Positions 53,736 through 62,494 of a stretch of 64,000 nt of DNA are shown one piece after another. The notes under the pieces were generated by a model. The model had not been told where the DNA came from. It was given only the letters and a program-made list of their open reading frames with translations, and ran no database searches. A program made the translations under genes and the position numbers. The stretch's first letter is position 1. Each line of letters starts with the position of its first letter. The DNA comes from Lachnospiraceae bacterium (GTDB lineage: Bacteria > Bacillota > Clostridia > Lachnospirales > Lachnospiraceae). The DNA lies in the NCBI GenBank assembly GCA_910574865.1, contig CAJTDN010000012.1, positions 1 through 64,000 on the forward strand, in the 5' to 3' direction.

Positions 53736-55261
53736 ATAAAGAGAAAAAGAAGATTGATTGGATGATTACATTGGTTCCGCTTGCTATTGTTGTTGGTTTG
53801 AGCGTGTTGTTCTTTTTGATACCAGAACAATCCAACGCGGTATTAAGCCAAATAAGATTTTTTTTCGGTGATACATTTGGAATATACTATTTAATTATTG
53901 GACTTGGGGTTTTCTTGGTATCAATATTTTTGGCGATGTCAAAATATGGTGACATTGTACTTGGAGAGCCGGGTGAAAAACCAAAATATTCGTTTTTTTC
54001 TTGGGGATGCATGATGTTTACATGTGGCCTGGCAGCAGATATCTTATTCTATTCATTTTCTGAGTGGGTGATGTATGCAACGGATTCACATCTTGCGGAA
54101 TTGGGTAGTGTGCAGGATTGGGCGGGCGTGTTCCCGCTCTTTCACTGGAGTTTTATTCCATGGGGGTTTTATCTTGTACTGGCAGTGGCGTTCGGGTTTA
54201 TGCTCCATGTCAGAAAGAGAAGCAGGCAAAAGTATTCAGAGGCATGCCGTCCAATTTTGGGAAAGCATACCGATGGGCTTGCCGGTCGTGTGATTGATTT
54301 ATTGGCGGTTTTTGCGTTGCTTGCGGGTACGGCCACGACCTTTAGTGTTGCCACGCCTTTGATGGCCAGTGTGATTGGTGAAGTGCTTCATGTGGAAATT
54401 AGTCGTACAATAATTACAATCGTGATTTTGCTGGTTACTTGTTTTGTTTATACATATTCATTGCTGCATGGATTTAAAGGAATCAGTATTTTGGCAAAAG
54501 TATGTATTTACATGTTTTTTGGATTGTTGGCGTTTGTGTTACTGTTTAGTGGTGAGATAAGGTATATCATTGAAACAGGATTTTCGTCATTGGGGAAGAT
54601 GATTCAGAATTTTTTTGAACTGTCTACTTATACGGATCCGACGAGGTCAACATTATTTCCACAAAATTGGACGATTTATTATTGGGCGTATTGGATGGTA
54701 TGGTGCGTGGCAGCCCCATTTTTTATAGGAAATATTTCGAAAGGAAGAACGGTTCGTCAGACCGTTTTGGGTGGATATGTATTTGGCGTGGGAAGCACGT
54801 TGCTTAGTTTTATTATCTTGGGAAATTATTCTTTAGGATTGCAGGTAAATGGGGTAATGGACTTTGTGGCGCAGTATCAGGAGTCTGGCGACTTGTATGG
54901 CTTGATTATCAGTATTGTAAGAACCATTCCAGGCGCGCCTTTTGTTTTTGTATTGTTGTTGCTGACCATGGTTGCATTTTACGCAACGTCATTCGACTCC
55001 ATTGCGCTGACGGCCTCATGCTATAGTTACCATAGGTTGGAGGATGGGGAAAAACCACATAGGATGATTCAGCTTATGTGGTGCGTGTTACTGATTGTGC
55101 TGCCAATCGCATTGGTGTTCTCGGAGAGTTCCATGAGTAATCTGCAGTCGGTAAGCATTGTCGCGGCGTTTCCTATAGGAACGGTGATTGTGATAATTGT
55201 GGCAAGTTTTTTGAAAGATGCAAAAAGATATATGGAAGGTGCTGGATTTGATAATATGTAA
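53732..55261 (+). CDS. BCCT-family choline/betaine transporter
   Basis: A 509-residue carrier with 12 membrane segments. The family block is visible (WTIYYWAYWMVWCVAAPFFI, GNISKGRTVRQTV), as is the FSEWVMYA stretch in helix 3. BCCT carriers take up choline, betaine or carnitine. Coupled by ATGA to the LicC-like gene and following a choline kinase, its substrate is most likely choline, as with LicB/BetT-type systems. It ends the operon. Confidence 0.88.
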   Translation: MNKEKKKIDWMITLVPLAIVVGLSVLFFLIPEQSNAVLSQIRFFFGDTFGIYYLIIGLGVFLVSIFLAMSKYGDIVLGEPGEKPKYSFFSWGCMMFTCGLAADILFYSFSEWVMYATDSHLAELGSVQDWAGVFPLFHWSFIPWGFYLVLAVAFGFMLHVRKRSRQKYSEACRPILGKHTDGLAGRVIDLLAVFALLAGTATTFSVATPLMASVIGEVLHVEISRTIITIVILLVTCFVYTYSLLHGFKGISILAKVCIYMFFGLLAFVLLFSGEIRYIIETGFSSLGKMIQNFFELSTYTDPTRSTLFPQNWTIYYWAYWMVWCVAAPFFIGNISKGRTVRQTVLGGYVFGVGSTLLSFIILGNYSLGLQVNGVMDFVAQYQESGDLYGLIISIVRTIPGAPFVFVLLLLTMVAFYATSFDSIALTASCYSYHRLEDGEKPHRMIQLMWCVLLIVLPIALVFSESSMSNLQSVSIVAAFPIGTVIVIIVASFLKDAKRYMEGAGFDNM

Positions 55262-55365
55262 AACAATTAGGAGTTAACAATTGTGTGCTGACACGATTAT
55301 ATTTAGCTGAACTGACTTGTCTATTTTCGTATCGTACCGCGTTGGTCTACACTCCGTTTCGGTCC

Positions 55366-55396
55366 GCGCTAAGCGTGTGTCACAGGCACACAGCGC
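55366..55396. repeat. GC-rich dyad after the choline genes
   Basis: GCGCT..GTGTG and CACAC-AGCGC form an interrupted 10-bp stem around TCACAGG. It lies in a 246-bp non-coding stretch (55262-55507) that is more GC-rich than the flanks and has another dyad (CGATG/CATCG at 55409-55424). No T run follows, so a terminator is unlikely. Confidence 0.35.
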
Positions 55397-55507
55397 CCTC
55401 AATCGACGATGCCACCGCATCGCCTCAATCGGTCGCCTTGCCGATGCGAAAATATTCATCGTCATTTGGCTGAAAATAATGCAGTCACCACACTAGGAGG
55501 TAAGTCT

Positions 55508-56030
55508 ATGAAATCAAAAACAACCATTGGTGCCTTTCGCAGAAAGGCGGATTATAAATATGATTATTTCTATAAGCTATGGGAGTTTCATGAAAATTTG
55601 CTATGGAGTAGAGTACAATATTTTATTATAATAGTTGTGGGAATCTATATGGGATGGTTTTTACTTTTTCAGAAGTTTGATAGATGGGACGGCGTATGAT
55701 TTAGTATATTTTATTTTGGCAGAATTATTGTATTTATTTAGAACCATTATATGCAATTGTTTTTTGGAATTGGCAAAGCGGGATATAGAACATCAGGAAT
55801 ACTTTGAAAAAAATTGTTTATGTTATTTGGCGATATCAAAGGCGATAAAATTAATCCCAAAAAACGAGGACGTTATATCTTTACGCATTTATTAGAAATA
55901 TGCATTTACTCTTGCTTAATTTTGGCGATTTTTTCAGTGGGATTTTTTGCGCTGATAAAGTGTTTAGAATTACGACATCTAAATGTACAATTTTTAAAAA
56001 CCACTATTCCCAAATTTTACCTTTTGTGTT
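55508..56030 (+). pseudogene. broken small membrane protein gene
   Basis: From ATG 55508 (site TAGGAGGTAAG) the frame encodes MKSKTTIGAFRRKADYKYDY, a charged region, then a membrane helix (YFIIIVVGIYMGWFLLF), and stops at 55699. The next frame continues as GTAYDLVYFILAELLYLF and then FLELAKRDIEHQEYFEKNC, and KAIKLIPKNE. At the run CCCAAAAAACG (near 55858) it shifts again to RGRYIFTHLLEICIYSCLIL. The three parts make sense as one four-helix protein of about 170 residues, so two frameshifts have broken it. Function unknown. Confidence 0.65.
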
Positions 56031-56088
56031 AGAATATAGAAATGGGAACATGGTGCTGAACATGTTGAAGGAATTGTAAACGGCACAT

Positions 56089-57219
56089 ATGATGAAGGAT
56101 TTATTGTACGAATTGTTAGAAGTGGGAACCGGGAAGACGGTTACCACAAGAAACAAGGGGGTGCGCGTGTTGCCGAAGTTTGTCAGGGGACTTTGGAAGA
56201 GGTATGACGCGATAGACGGAAAGACGAAGGATATTATTGCGTTTGTCGGGAGTTTGGTAGGGCTGGTGAGTGTCGCGGGTGGCGTGGCGGTATCCTTGAT
56301 AAAGGTGCTTACGAATTTCTGGGGGAACGGAATTTGGGAAAGCTTTCCTTGGATTATGTGCCTGATTTTTGTCGTAATTATTATGTGGATGCGGCACCAA
56401 ATCGCGAAGTACAAGAAAAACATGTGGAGACGTCTGGAAAGTGATGCGGGAGGATATTATAGCGTTCTGGTGAAATTCGCGGATTATTATTTTGACATGC
56501 TCCATTACCGGGAGCAAGAAATGTTGAATCTTGGTTTGCTTACGCAAACGACCATTGCATATTTGCGAAACGTGTTAGACAAGGTGTGTGATATTTACAA
56601 GTCATATACGGGAAGCGAGATGAATGCCTGCATCAAAGTATTCGGTAAAAAGAACGAGGACGTGGGATTTGGTGCGATTGACGTTGAGAACGCGACGGTA
56701 TATACATTGGTGAGATCAAGCAACTTGTCGCCGTCGAGGGAGGAGGCGTGTGACGACCAGCCGGTACCTTTGAAGGGGAACACGGATTTTCGGCTTTTGG
56801 TTCAAATGCCGGCATTTTATAGGAAGCATTATCTTTACCAGCAAAACTTGCAGGAATTTGACAAATATTTGGAGTCGCATGGTGAGAAATACGAAAACAC
56901 GACGGAGAATTATTGGGAATATTACAAGGGGGCTTTGATTGTTCCGATTCGCATGTCACACGCCCACCTTCCTTTTACGAAGCGGGAAGAGCAAGAAGAG
57001 TATCATATTTTAGGTTTCTTGTGCATAGATACATTGTCAACGGAAGCGTTCATATCGGAATTCGAGGATGCGTTCGTGCAGATGGCGAGGTCTTTTGCGG
57101 CCTTGATATATGTCGTTTTAAACAAGTACCATTACTATTTGAAGAAGTGCAATGAATCAAAAGTCGGAGGGAAAAGCGATGATGCGCAAGTGGAAGAGAA
57201 GAATAAGAAGGTTTCTTAA
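56089..57219 (+). CDS. membrane protein with GAF-like cytoplasmic domain, unknown
   Basis: A 376-residue protein. Two membrane helices (about 42-70 and 84-100) are followed by a helical linker and a soluble domain (about 150-345) with the feel of a GAF sensor (GALIVPIRMSHAHLPFTKRE, EYHILGFLCIDTLS, FVQMARSFAALIYVVLN). No kinase or output domain is present. The site before ATG 56089 is weak. It overlaps the next small gene's region and may be coupled to it. It may sense a cytoplasmic ligand, but this is inference. Confidence 0.65.
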   Translation: MMKDLLYELLEVGTGKTVTTRNKGVRVLPKFVRGLWKRYDAIDGKTKDIIAFVGSLVGLVSVAGGVAVSLIKVLTNFWGNGIWESFPWIMCLIFVVIIMWMRHQIAKYKKNMWRRLESDAGGYYSVLVKFADYYFDMLHYREQEMLNLGLLTQTTIAYLRNVLDKVCDIYKSYTGSEMNACIKVFGKKNEDVGFGAIDVENATVYTLVRSSNLSPSREEACDDQPVPLKGNTDFRLLVQMPAFYRKHYLYQQNLQEFDKYLESHGEKYENTTENYWEYYKGALIVPIRMSHAHLPFTKREEQEEYHILGFLCIDTLSTEAFISEFEDAFVQMARSFAALIYVVLNKYHYYLKKCNESKVGGKSDDAQVEEKNKKVS

Positions 57220-57388
57220 GTTTTTAATCTTAGGTGATTCGCAGAGAAAAAAAAGACCGAATGCGTGCGTGCCCTTTGAACCGGTAACATATCATATTGA
57301 TACGGTGTTTCCTGACAAGGAGACAAAAGAACGAAGCATGAAGCGTATCCGGGAAATGGAGAATGAGATGGCCGTGAAGTCGGCCTAG
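57179..57388 (+). CDS. small basic protein, unknown
   Basis: A 69-residue protein, strongly basic at the start (MMRKWKRRIRRFLKFLILGD), with a conserved-looking PFEPVTYHIDTVFPD and an acidic helical end. The ATG at 57179 follows GGAGGGAAAAGCG inside the end of the previous gene (41-base overlap), so it is translated with it. Not recognised. Confidence 0.6.
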   Translation: MMRKWKRRIRRFLKFLILGDSQRKKRPNACVPFEPVTYHIDTVFPDKETKERSMKRIREMENEMAVKSA

Positions 57389-57434
57389 GTGAAAAGGTCC
57401 ATACGGAAAAGATATTGGATAACATTTTTACAAA

Positions 57435-57483
57435 GCCGACACGTGAATGGTCATATGGATGATTCGCGTGCCGGCATGTTTTT
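57435..57483 (+). terminator. intrinsic terminator
   Basis: GCCGACACGTGAA (57435-57447) pairs with TTCGCGTGCCGGC (57463-57475), allowing two G-U pairs, and is followed by ATGTTTTTA. It ends the small operon 56089-57388 just before the converging AAA-ATPase gene. Confidence 0.75.
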
Positions 57484-57488
57484 ACGTG

Positions 57489-59180
57489 TTACTGGGTTTT
57501 TATCACGCAATATTTGTCGCAGAAGCAGATGCCATAACAAATCACTTTGTCATACCCGTCATGGAGCAGTTCCGTCGCATAGCCACGCTTTTTGATTTGT
57601 CCTAAGGCCTCGTCGCAGGCCGCGTCTTGTTTCGCGAAGTTCTTTACACGTTTGATTTCGATTACGAACGCGGGGTGATGGGGATTGTTAGGCCGCACGA
57701 TGATGTCAGGCCGTCCCGTTCCTTGTTCGCGGTTGGAAAGGATTTTGTATCCGCCCATTCCGCCCAGGATTCCCAGCAGGTATCCGTGATAAAACCGTTC
57801 TCCCTCGTCATGGTAACTGATGCTGAAATTCAGCTGGTTGTTGATAAATTCCTCCATCTTCTGTGTGTCCTGCGCCCGCATCGCCTGATAGAAGGGGGTA
57901 AAATCTGCCTTGCGCACGTTTTCGTCAAACCATTCCTGAATCTTGTTTTCGTAAACGTATTTTACTTCTTCATTAGGTAATGTCATGGTCAGATAAATCT
58001 TGTTTCCTTCAAAACGTTGTGATATGGCTTTCAAGTATCCGGTGAAAAACAAGAAATTCCATAAGTTTTCTTGCTTGTCATAGATTTCCCCATATGTCAC
58101 GTCTTCGTGAATCGGTTTCTCAATCGTGCCACCGGCAATCAGATTCTCCAACTCGTCCTTCGCGAGGCCGTCCGCTTTTTCGACCAGCTCGCGGATGATG
58201 CCGTTTGAGGACGTGTTCGACCAGTAGGGGCGGGGGAACGCGTTCGGATTGCTGGCGGCTTCCCTCACGTAGTTGATGACGCTCCATGGGTTGTAGACGT
58301 TTGTCATACCGAACAGGTAGCCGTCATACCAGTCATGTGCCTCCTGGATTTTCTCGGGAAATCCGTAATAACACAGCATTTCTTCCACTTCCGGCTGGGT
58401 GAAGCCAAAGTGCTCCGCGAAGTTATTGCTCAAAATGGAGTAGATATCCAGGTTGTTTAACCCGGTAAATATACTCTCCTTGCTAATACGTAAGCACCCC
58501 GTCATGACGGCCATCTGCAGGCAGTCATTTGTCTTTAAGGCAGATTCAAACAAGGAGCGGATAAAGTCCACCATTTCCTCATAAAACCCCTTAAAAAATG
58601 CGTTTTCCAACGGTACGTCATATTCGTCCAAGAGAATGATTACATTGGTCTTGTGGTATTTTTCTAGGCACTCGGATAAAAAACGAAGTGAATCTAAATA
58701 CAATGCCTCATCCTTTTTTAAATCCAGAATGGCTTGGTAACGCTGCTTGTCCGTCTTGGATAGGGCATCACCTTGAAGCACATATTTGTGCCGGTCGTAC
58801 TCACCTGCAATCTGTCGGCACAAAAGCGTGTAAGCCAGATGGAAAGTTGGTTGTCTGGCAGATTTTAACGACATGGAAATCACTGGGTAACCTCCCATAT
58901 GCTGCAAATACTCGTCCCCGGCCTCCATGATTTTCATGCCGTCAAAATAATGACGGTTATCTACCACATTTGCATCCTCATCCAGTTCTAATTCGAAAAA
59001 TGTCTTAATCATGCTGAGCGCAAGCGTCTTGCCGAACCGGCGCGGGCGGGTGAACAGTCCCACTTTCACGCGATAATCCAGCAAATCTTTTATCATCAGC
59101 GTTTTATCCACGAAATAACAAGACTTGTCAATAAGTTCTTTGTAGTTTTCAATGCCTATGCCTATGGGCTTCTTTAACAT
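57489..59180 (-). CDS. AAA-ATPase with C-terminal PD-(D/E)XK domain, copy B
   Basis: A 563-residue protein starting MLKKPIGIGIENYKELIDKS at 59180 after GCGAGGTGTT; a longer frame to 59312 is not supported. RPRRFGKTLALSM (P-loop), VIILLDEYDVPL (Walker B), GRPDIIVRP and FVIEIKRVK (D..ExK) match copy A at 8874-10577. The DNA of the two is nearly identical in long stretches, for example 9603-9705 against 58206-58308. The first and last thirds diverge more, as after gene conversion. Both lie on the minus strand at opposite ends of the glycan region. Role unknown. Confidence 0.85.
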   Translation of the reverse strand: MLKKPIGIGIENYKELIDKSCYFVDKTLMIKDLLDYRVKVGLFTRPRRFGKTLALSMIKTFFELELDEDANVVDNRHYFDGMKIMEAGDEYLQHMGGYPVISMSLKSARQPTFHLAYTLLCRQIAGEYDRHKYVLQGDALSKTDKQRYQAILDLKKDEALYLDSLRFLSECLEKYHKTNVIILLDEYDVPLENAFFKGFYEEMVDFIRSLFESALKTNDCLQMAVMTGCLRISKESIFTGLNNLDIYSILSNNFAEHFGFTQPEVEEMLCYYGFPEKIQEAHDWYDGYLFGMTNVYNPWSVINYVREAASNPNAFPRPYWSNTSSNGIIRELVEKADGLAKDELENLIAGGTIEKPIHEDVTYGEIYDKQENLWNFLFFTGYLKAISQRFEGNKIYLTMTLPNEEVKYVYENKIQEWFDENVRKADFTPFYQAMRAQDTQKMEEFINNQLNFSISYHDEGERFYHGYLLGILGGMGGYKILSNREQGTGRPDIIVRPNNPHHPAFVIEIKRVKNFAKQDAACDEALGQIKKRGYATELLHDGYDKVICYGICFCDKYCVIKTQ

Positions 59181-59301
59181 AATGAACACCTCGCTTTTGG
59201 TTTTGGTGAAAATGATACCAGAACCTTTAAAAATGGACTCTGGTTTCATTTTAGCACAGAACGGAGGATTTGGAAACCTTGTTTGGCAAAGTGTTTGAAA
59301 A

Positions 59302-59328
59302 GAAGTTTTCATGTTTTCTGAAAACTTC
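59302..59328. repeat. hairpin in the leader of 59437
   Basis: GAAGTTTTC (59302-59310) and GAAAACTTC (59320-59328) form a 9-bp stem with a 9-base loop between the divergent genes 59180 and 59437. It may be a regulator site or terminator remnant. Confidence 0.3.
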
Positions 59329-59436
59329 CTATTCCCAAATCCCGCTTCTTATGTTAAAATAATAAGTATTGTGTGGTGAAAGGGTGCAGGCGTTAAGAAA
59401 CACGTTCATAAGCATTAATAAGGGAGGAAGGTTGCG

Positions 59437-59775
59437 ATGGGGATTTTAAAAGACATTTTTGGGGATAATCGTGTGACAACGGCAAAAAATCCAGAAATTC
59501 AAGAAATGATGGATTACATGTGTGGCACATACGGGGCTTTTATTGAGGAATTGCGTGCATACGGGTCATCCAATTATGTCATTCGTTGTACGGGAAAGAA
59601 GTATTCGGATTTGTTATTTAAAAGAGGAATGTATCATAATGCGAACGTCGTTGTTCCGGTTGGTAATGGTGAACTTTTTGATACGAAGCTGGAAGCTTAT
59701 GAAGGACTGGTCTGGCTGTACAATTTTTTTGAAGAAAAGGAAGAAAACAAGAGAAAAGACGAAGAATGGTTCTAG
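59437..59775 (+). CDS. small soluble protein, unknown
   Basis: A 112-residue acidic protein (MGILKDIFGDNRVTTAKNPE; IEELRAYGSSNYVIRCTGKK; LEAYEGLVWLYNFFEEKEEN). The start follows GGGAGGAAGG. I do not recognise it. It is 25 bases upstream of the DUF1883-like gene and is probably co-transcribed with it. Confidence 0.65.
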   Translation: MGILKDIFGDNRVTTAKNPEIQEMMDYMCGTYGAFIEELRAYGSSNYVIRCTGKKYSDLLFKRGMYHNANVVVPVGNGELFDTKLEAYEGLVWLYNFFEEKEENKRKDEEWF

Positions 59776-59800
59776 AGGACGAAGTTTAGAGGAGACCATA

Positions 59801-60289
59801 TTGGACTTTAAATATTATAAATTGGGAAATCTTGAGAAAGAAACGATTGTAGAAGTTGATATTAGTTGTGCGGCAAATGTACGTCTTATGGATGGGTGTA
59901 ATTTTAGGAGGTATAAAGCGGGTAATCGTTTTCGGTATTATGGAGGTTATATGACGTATAGCCCGTGCTCTTTTACAATACCAAATTATGATGCGTGGTA
60001 TATAGTGATTGATTTCGGCGGAGAGGGTGGCTATATCATGTCTTCGGTAGAAGTACATATTCCGGTGTACGAAAGCGATTATGAGCCTATTAACTGGCAG
60101 AAGCAAAGCGAAGATGAAGACTATATGGTAAAGGTTTCGTCAAGATATTTTGAAAAGAATCCTCAATACGGGACGCCTCGGCAGCATAGAACGGATTTCT
60201 TAGTGTTCGACAAAAAGACTGGAAAGCATAAGCATATATCTGTTGATAACGAAGGTGGGAATTTGACGGACTGGCATCCTTGGAAATAA
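59801..60289 (+). CDS. DUF1883-like protein
   Basis: A 162-residue protein. Residues 1-85 resemble the DUF1883 domain (LDFKYYKLGNLEKETIVEVD, RRYKAGNRFRYYGGYMTYSP, YIVIDFGGEGGYI). The polar tail has no visible motif. TTG 59801 is chosen because GAGGAG lies 6 bases before it; the longer upstream frame overlaps 59437-59775 and is a shadow. DUF1883 proteins have no settled function. Confidence 0.6.
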   Translation: MDFKYYKLGNLEKETIVEVDISCAANVRLMDGCNFRRYKAGNRFRYYGGYMTYSPCSFTIPNYDAWYIVIDFGGEGGYIMSSVEVHIPVYESDYEPINWQKQSEDEDYMVKVSSRYFEKNPQYGTPRQHRTDFLVFDKKTGKHKHISVDNEGGNLTDWHPWK

Positions 60290-60415
60290 AAGGGGAGGGT
60301 GATTTCGTTAGAATGAAAAGTGCGGAAGCAAAATGTCCATTATATTAATGTATAAGATTGGGATAGAGAATGATTATAAGATTTGAGAGAAATTGTAAAG
60401 AGAGGTACTTGAAAG

Positions 60416-61312
60416 ATGAAAGGGATTATCCTTGCCGGGGGGTCCGGTACTCGCTTGTACCCGCTTACGCGGGTGACTTCGAAGCAGTTGTTGCCGGTTT
60501 ATGACAAGCCGATGATTTATTATCCGATGTCGGTGCTCATGAACGCGGGTATCCGTGACATCCTGATTATTTCCACGCCGCAGGACACGCCGCGTTTCGA
60601 GGACTTGTTGGGAGACGGGCGTCCGTTCGGCGTGAACCTTACATACGCCGTGCAGCCCGCCCCGAACGGGCTGGCGCAGGCGTTCGTCATTGGGGCGGAT
60701 TTTATCGGGGAGGACACGGCGGCCATGGTGTTGGGCGATAATATTTTTGCCGGTCATGGGTTGAAAAAGCGTTTGAAGGCGGCCGTGGAAAACGCGGAGA
60801 GCGGCAGGGGCGCGACGATATTTGGTTATTACGTGGACGACCCGGAGCGGTTCGGTATCGTGGAATTTGACAAGGAGGGAAGGGCGGTTTCTATCGAGGA
60901 GAAGCCTGCCAGGCCGAAGAGTAATTATTGTGTGACGGGATTGTACTTTTATGACAACCGGGTGGTCGAGTATGCGAAGGAATTGAAGCCCTCCGCCCGG
61001 GGCGAGTATGAGATTACGGACTTGAACCGCATGTATTTGGAGCAAGGGAGGTTGAACGTGGAACTTTTGGGGCAGGGTTTTACGTGGCTGGACACGGGAA
61101 CGCACGAGTCTCTGGCGGACGCGACCAACTTTGTCAAGACGATGGAGACGCACCAGCACCGCAAGATTGCATGCCTGGAGGAGATTGCTTATTTGAACGG
61201 ATGGATTTCCAGGGAGGACGTTCTGGCGGTGTATGAGGGATTGAAGAAAAACCAGTACGGGCAATACTTGAAGGACGTGCTGGATGGAAAATATCAGGAA
61301 CATCTTTATTGA
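60416..61312 (+). CDS. rmlA: glucose-1-phosphate thymidylyltransferase
   Basis: A 298-residue enzyme for the first step of dTDP-rhamnose: dTDP-glucose from glucose-1-phosphate and d[43 protein letters not shown] and [10 protein letters not shown] are diagnostic. The start follows AGAGAGGTACTTG. It begins an rml set in the order A-B-D-C with GC-rich codons. An upstream AT-rich leader (60290-60415) probably holds the promoter, but I could not fix its boxes. Confidence 0.95.
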   Translation: MKGIILAGGSGTRLYPLTRVTSKQLLPVYDKPMIYYPMSVLMNAGIRDILIISTPQDTPRFEDLLGDGRPFGVNLTYAVQPAPNGLAQAFVIGADFIGEDTAAMVLGDNIFAGHGLKKRLKAAVENAESGRGATIFGYYVDDPERFGIVEFDKEGRAVSIEEKPARPKSNYCVTGLYFYDNRVVEYAKELKPSARGEYEITDLNRMYLEQGRLNVELLGQGFTWLDTGTHESLADATNFVKTMETHQHRKIACLEEIAYLNGWISREDVLAVYEGLKKNQYGQYLKDVLDGKYQEHLY

Positions 61313-61328
61313 TAGGAGAGAAAATAAT

Positions 61329-62348
61329 ATGACGATTATCGTGACCGGCGGGGCCGGATTTATTGGCAGCAACTTTGTATTCCATATGTTGGAGAAGCAC
61401 CCGGATGATAGAATCATTTGTCTGGACAAGTTAACGTATGCGGGCAATCTGTCCACGTTAGAACCCGTGATGGACAATCCGAATTTTCGGTTCGTGAAGG
61501 CCGACATCTGTGACCGTGGGGCGGTGGAGCGTCTGTTCGAGGAGGAGCATCCTGACATCGTGGTCAATTTCGCGGCGGAGAGCCATGTTGACCGTTCCAT
61601 TGAAGATCCGGGCATTTTTTTACAGACGAACATCATTGGTACGGCGACGCTGATGGATGCCTGTCGGAAATATGGCATCACACGGTATCACCAGGTGTCC
61701 ACGGACGAGGTGTACGGGGATTTGCCGCTTGACCGTCCGGACTTGTTTTTCACGGAGGAGACCCCGCTTCACACGAGTTCTCCATACAGTAGTTCCAAGG
61801 CGGGAGCCGACTTGCTGGTTCTTGCCTATTATCGAACGTATGGTTTGCCGGTGACCATCAGCCGTTGCTCGAATAATTATGGGCCGTATCATTTCCCGGA
61901 AAAACTGATTCCGCTGATGATTGCCAACGCGCTGGCCGACAAGTCGCTGCCTGTGTACGGGGAAGGGTTAAATGTCCGTGACTGGCTGTATGTGGAAGAC
62001 CATTGCCGGGCCATCGACCTGATTATCCATGAGGGTAAGGTCGGGGAGGTTTATAATGTCGGCGGACATAACGAGATGAAAAATATTGACATCGTAAAAA
62101 TGATTTGCAAGGAACTGGGCAAGCCGGAGAGCCTGATTACTTATGTGACCGACCGCAAGGGGCATGACATGCGTTATGCCATCGACCCGGCCAAGATTCA
62201 CAGGAATCTGGGCTGGCTGCCGGAGACGAAGTTCGAGGATGGTATCAAGAAGACGATACGTTGGTATCTGGAAAACCGCGAGTGGTGGGAGACGATTATT
62301 TCCGGCGAGTATCAGAATTATTATGAAAAAATGTACGCGAATCGATAG
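61329..62348 (+). CDS. rmlB: dTDP-glucose 4,6-dehydratase
   Basis: A 339-residue extended [32 protein letters not shown] (Thr-Asp-Glu), [12 protein letters not shown] (Tyr-Lys) and [14 protein letters not shown]. It makes dTDP-4-keto-6-deoxyglucose. The ATG at 61329 follows AGGAGAG; an earlier in-frame ATG at 61284 lies within the rmlA end. Confidence 0.95.
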   Translation: MTIIVTGGAGFIGSNFVFHMLEKHPDDRIICLDKLTYAGNLSTLEPVMDNPNFRFVKADICDRGAVERLFEEEHPDIVVNFAAESHVDRSIEDPGIFLQTNIIGTATLMDACRKYGITRYHQVSTDEVYGDLPLDRPDLFFTEETPLHTSSPYSSSKAGADLLVLAYYRTYGLPVTISRCSNNYGPYHFPEKLIPLMIANALADKSLPVYGEGLNVRDWLYVEDHCRAIDLIIHEGKVGEVYNVGGHNEMKNIDIVKMICKELGKPESLITYVTDRKGHDMRYAIDPAKIHRNLGWLPETKFEDGIKKTIRWYLENREWWETIISGEYQNYYEKMYANR

Positions 62349-62361
62349 GTATACAAAAGAC

Positions 62362-62454
62362 GGATGCCAAGTGATTAAAACAAGGAAGTTACGCTGCACT
62401 AAGCTCGAAAGGATTTCGCTAAGTTGCAGGTAACTACATTTGCACTTGGCATCC
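62362..62454. repeat. structured dyad between rmlB and rmlD
   Basis: GGATGCCAAGTG (62362-62373) and CACTTGGCATCC (62443-62454) are a perfect 12-bp inverted repeat. An inner dyad (GTTAC-GCTGCA against TTGCAGGTAAC) and CGAAA/TTTCG lie within. GCCAAGTG recurs at 62467, and GCCAAGT before rmlC at 63452. It could be an attenuator, a processing site or a small repeat element inside the rml operon. Confidence 0.5.
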
Positions 62455-62494
62455 AAGGGATGGTTGCCAAGTGCTCATAGTAAGGAGGTTGTGT

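Noticed and set aside
59348-59366. A third site resembling the L/R dyads (CTTATG-TTAAAAT-AATAAG)
   Set aside because: The centre differs completely and the region is AT-rich, so a chance match is likely.
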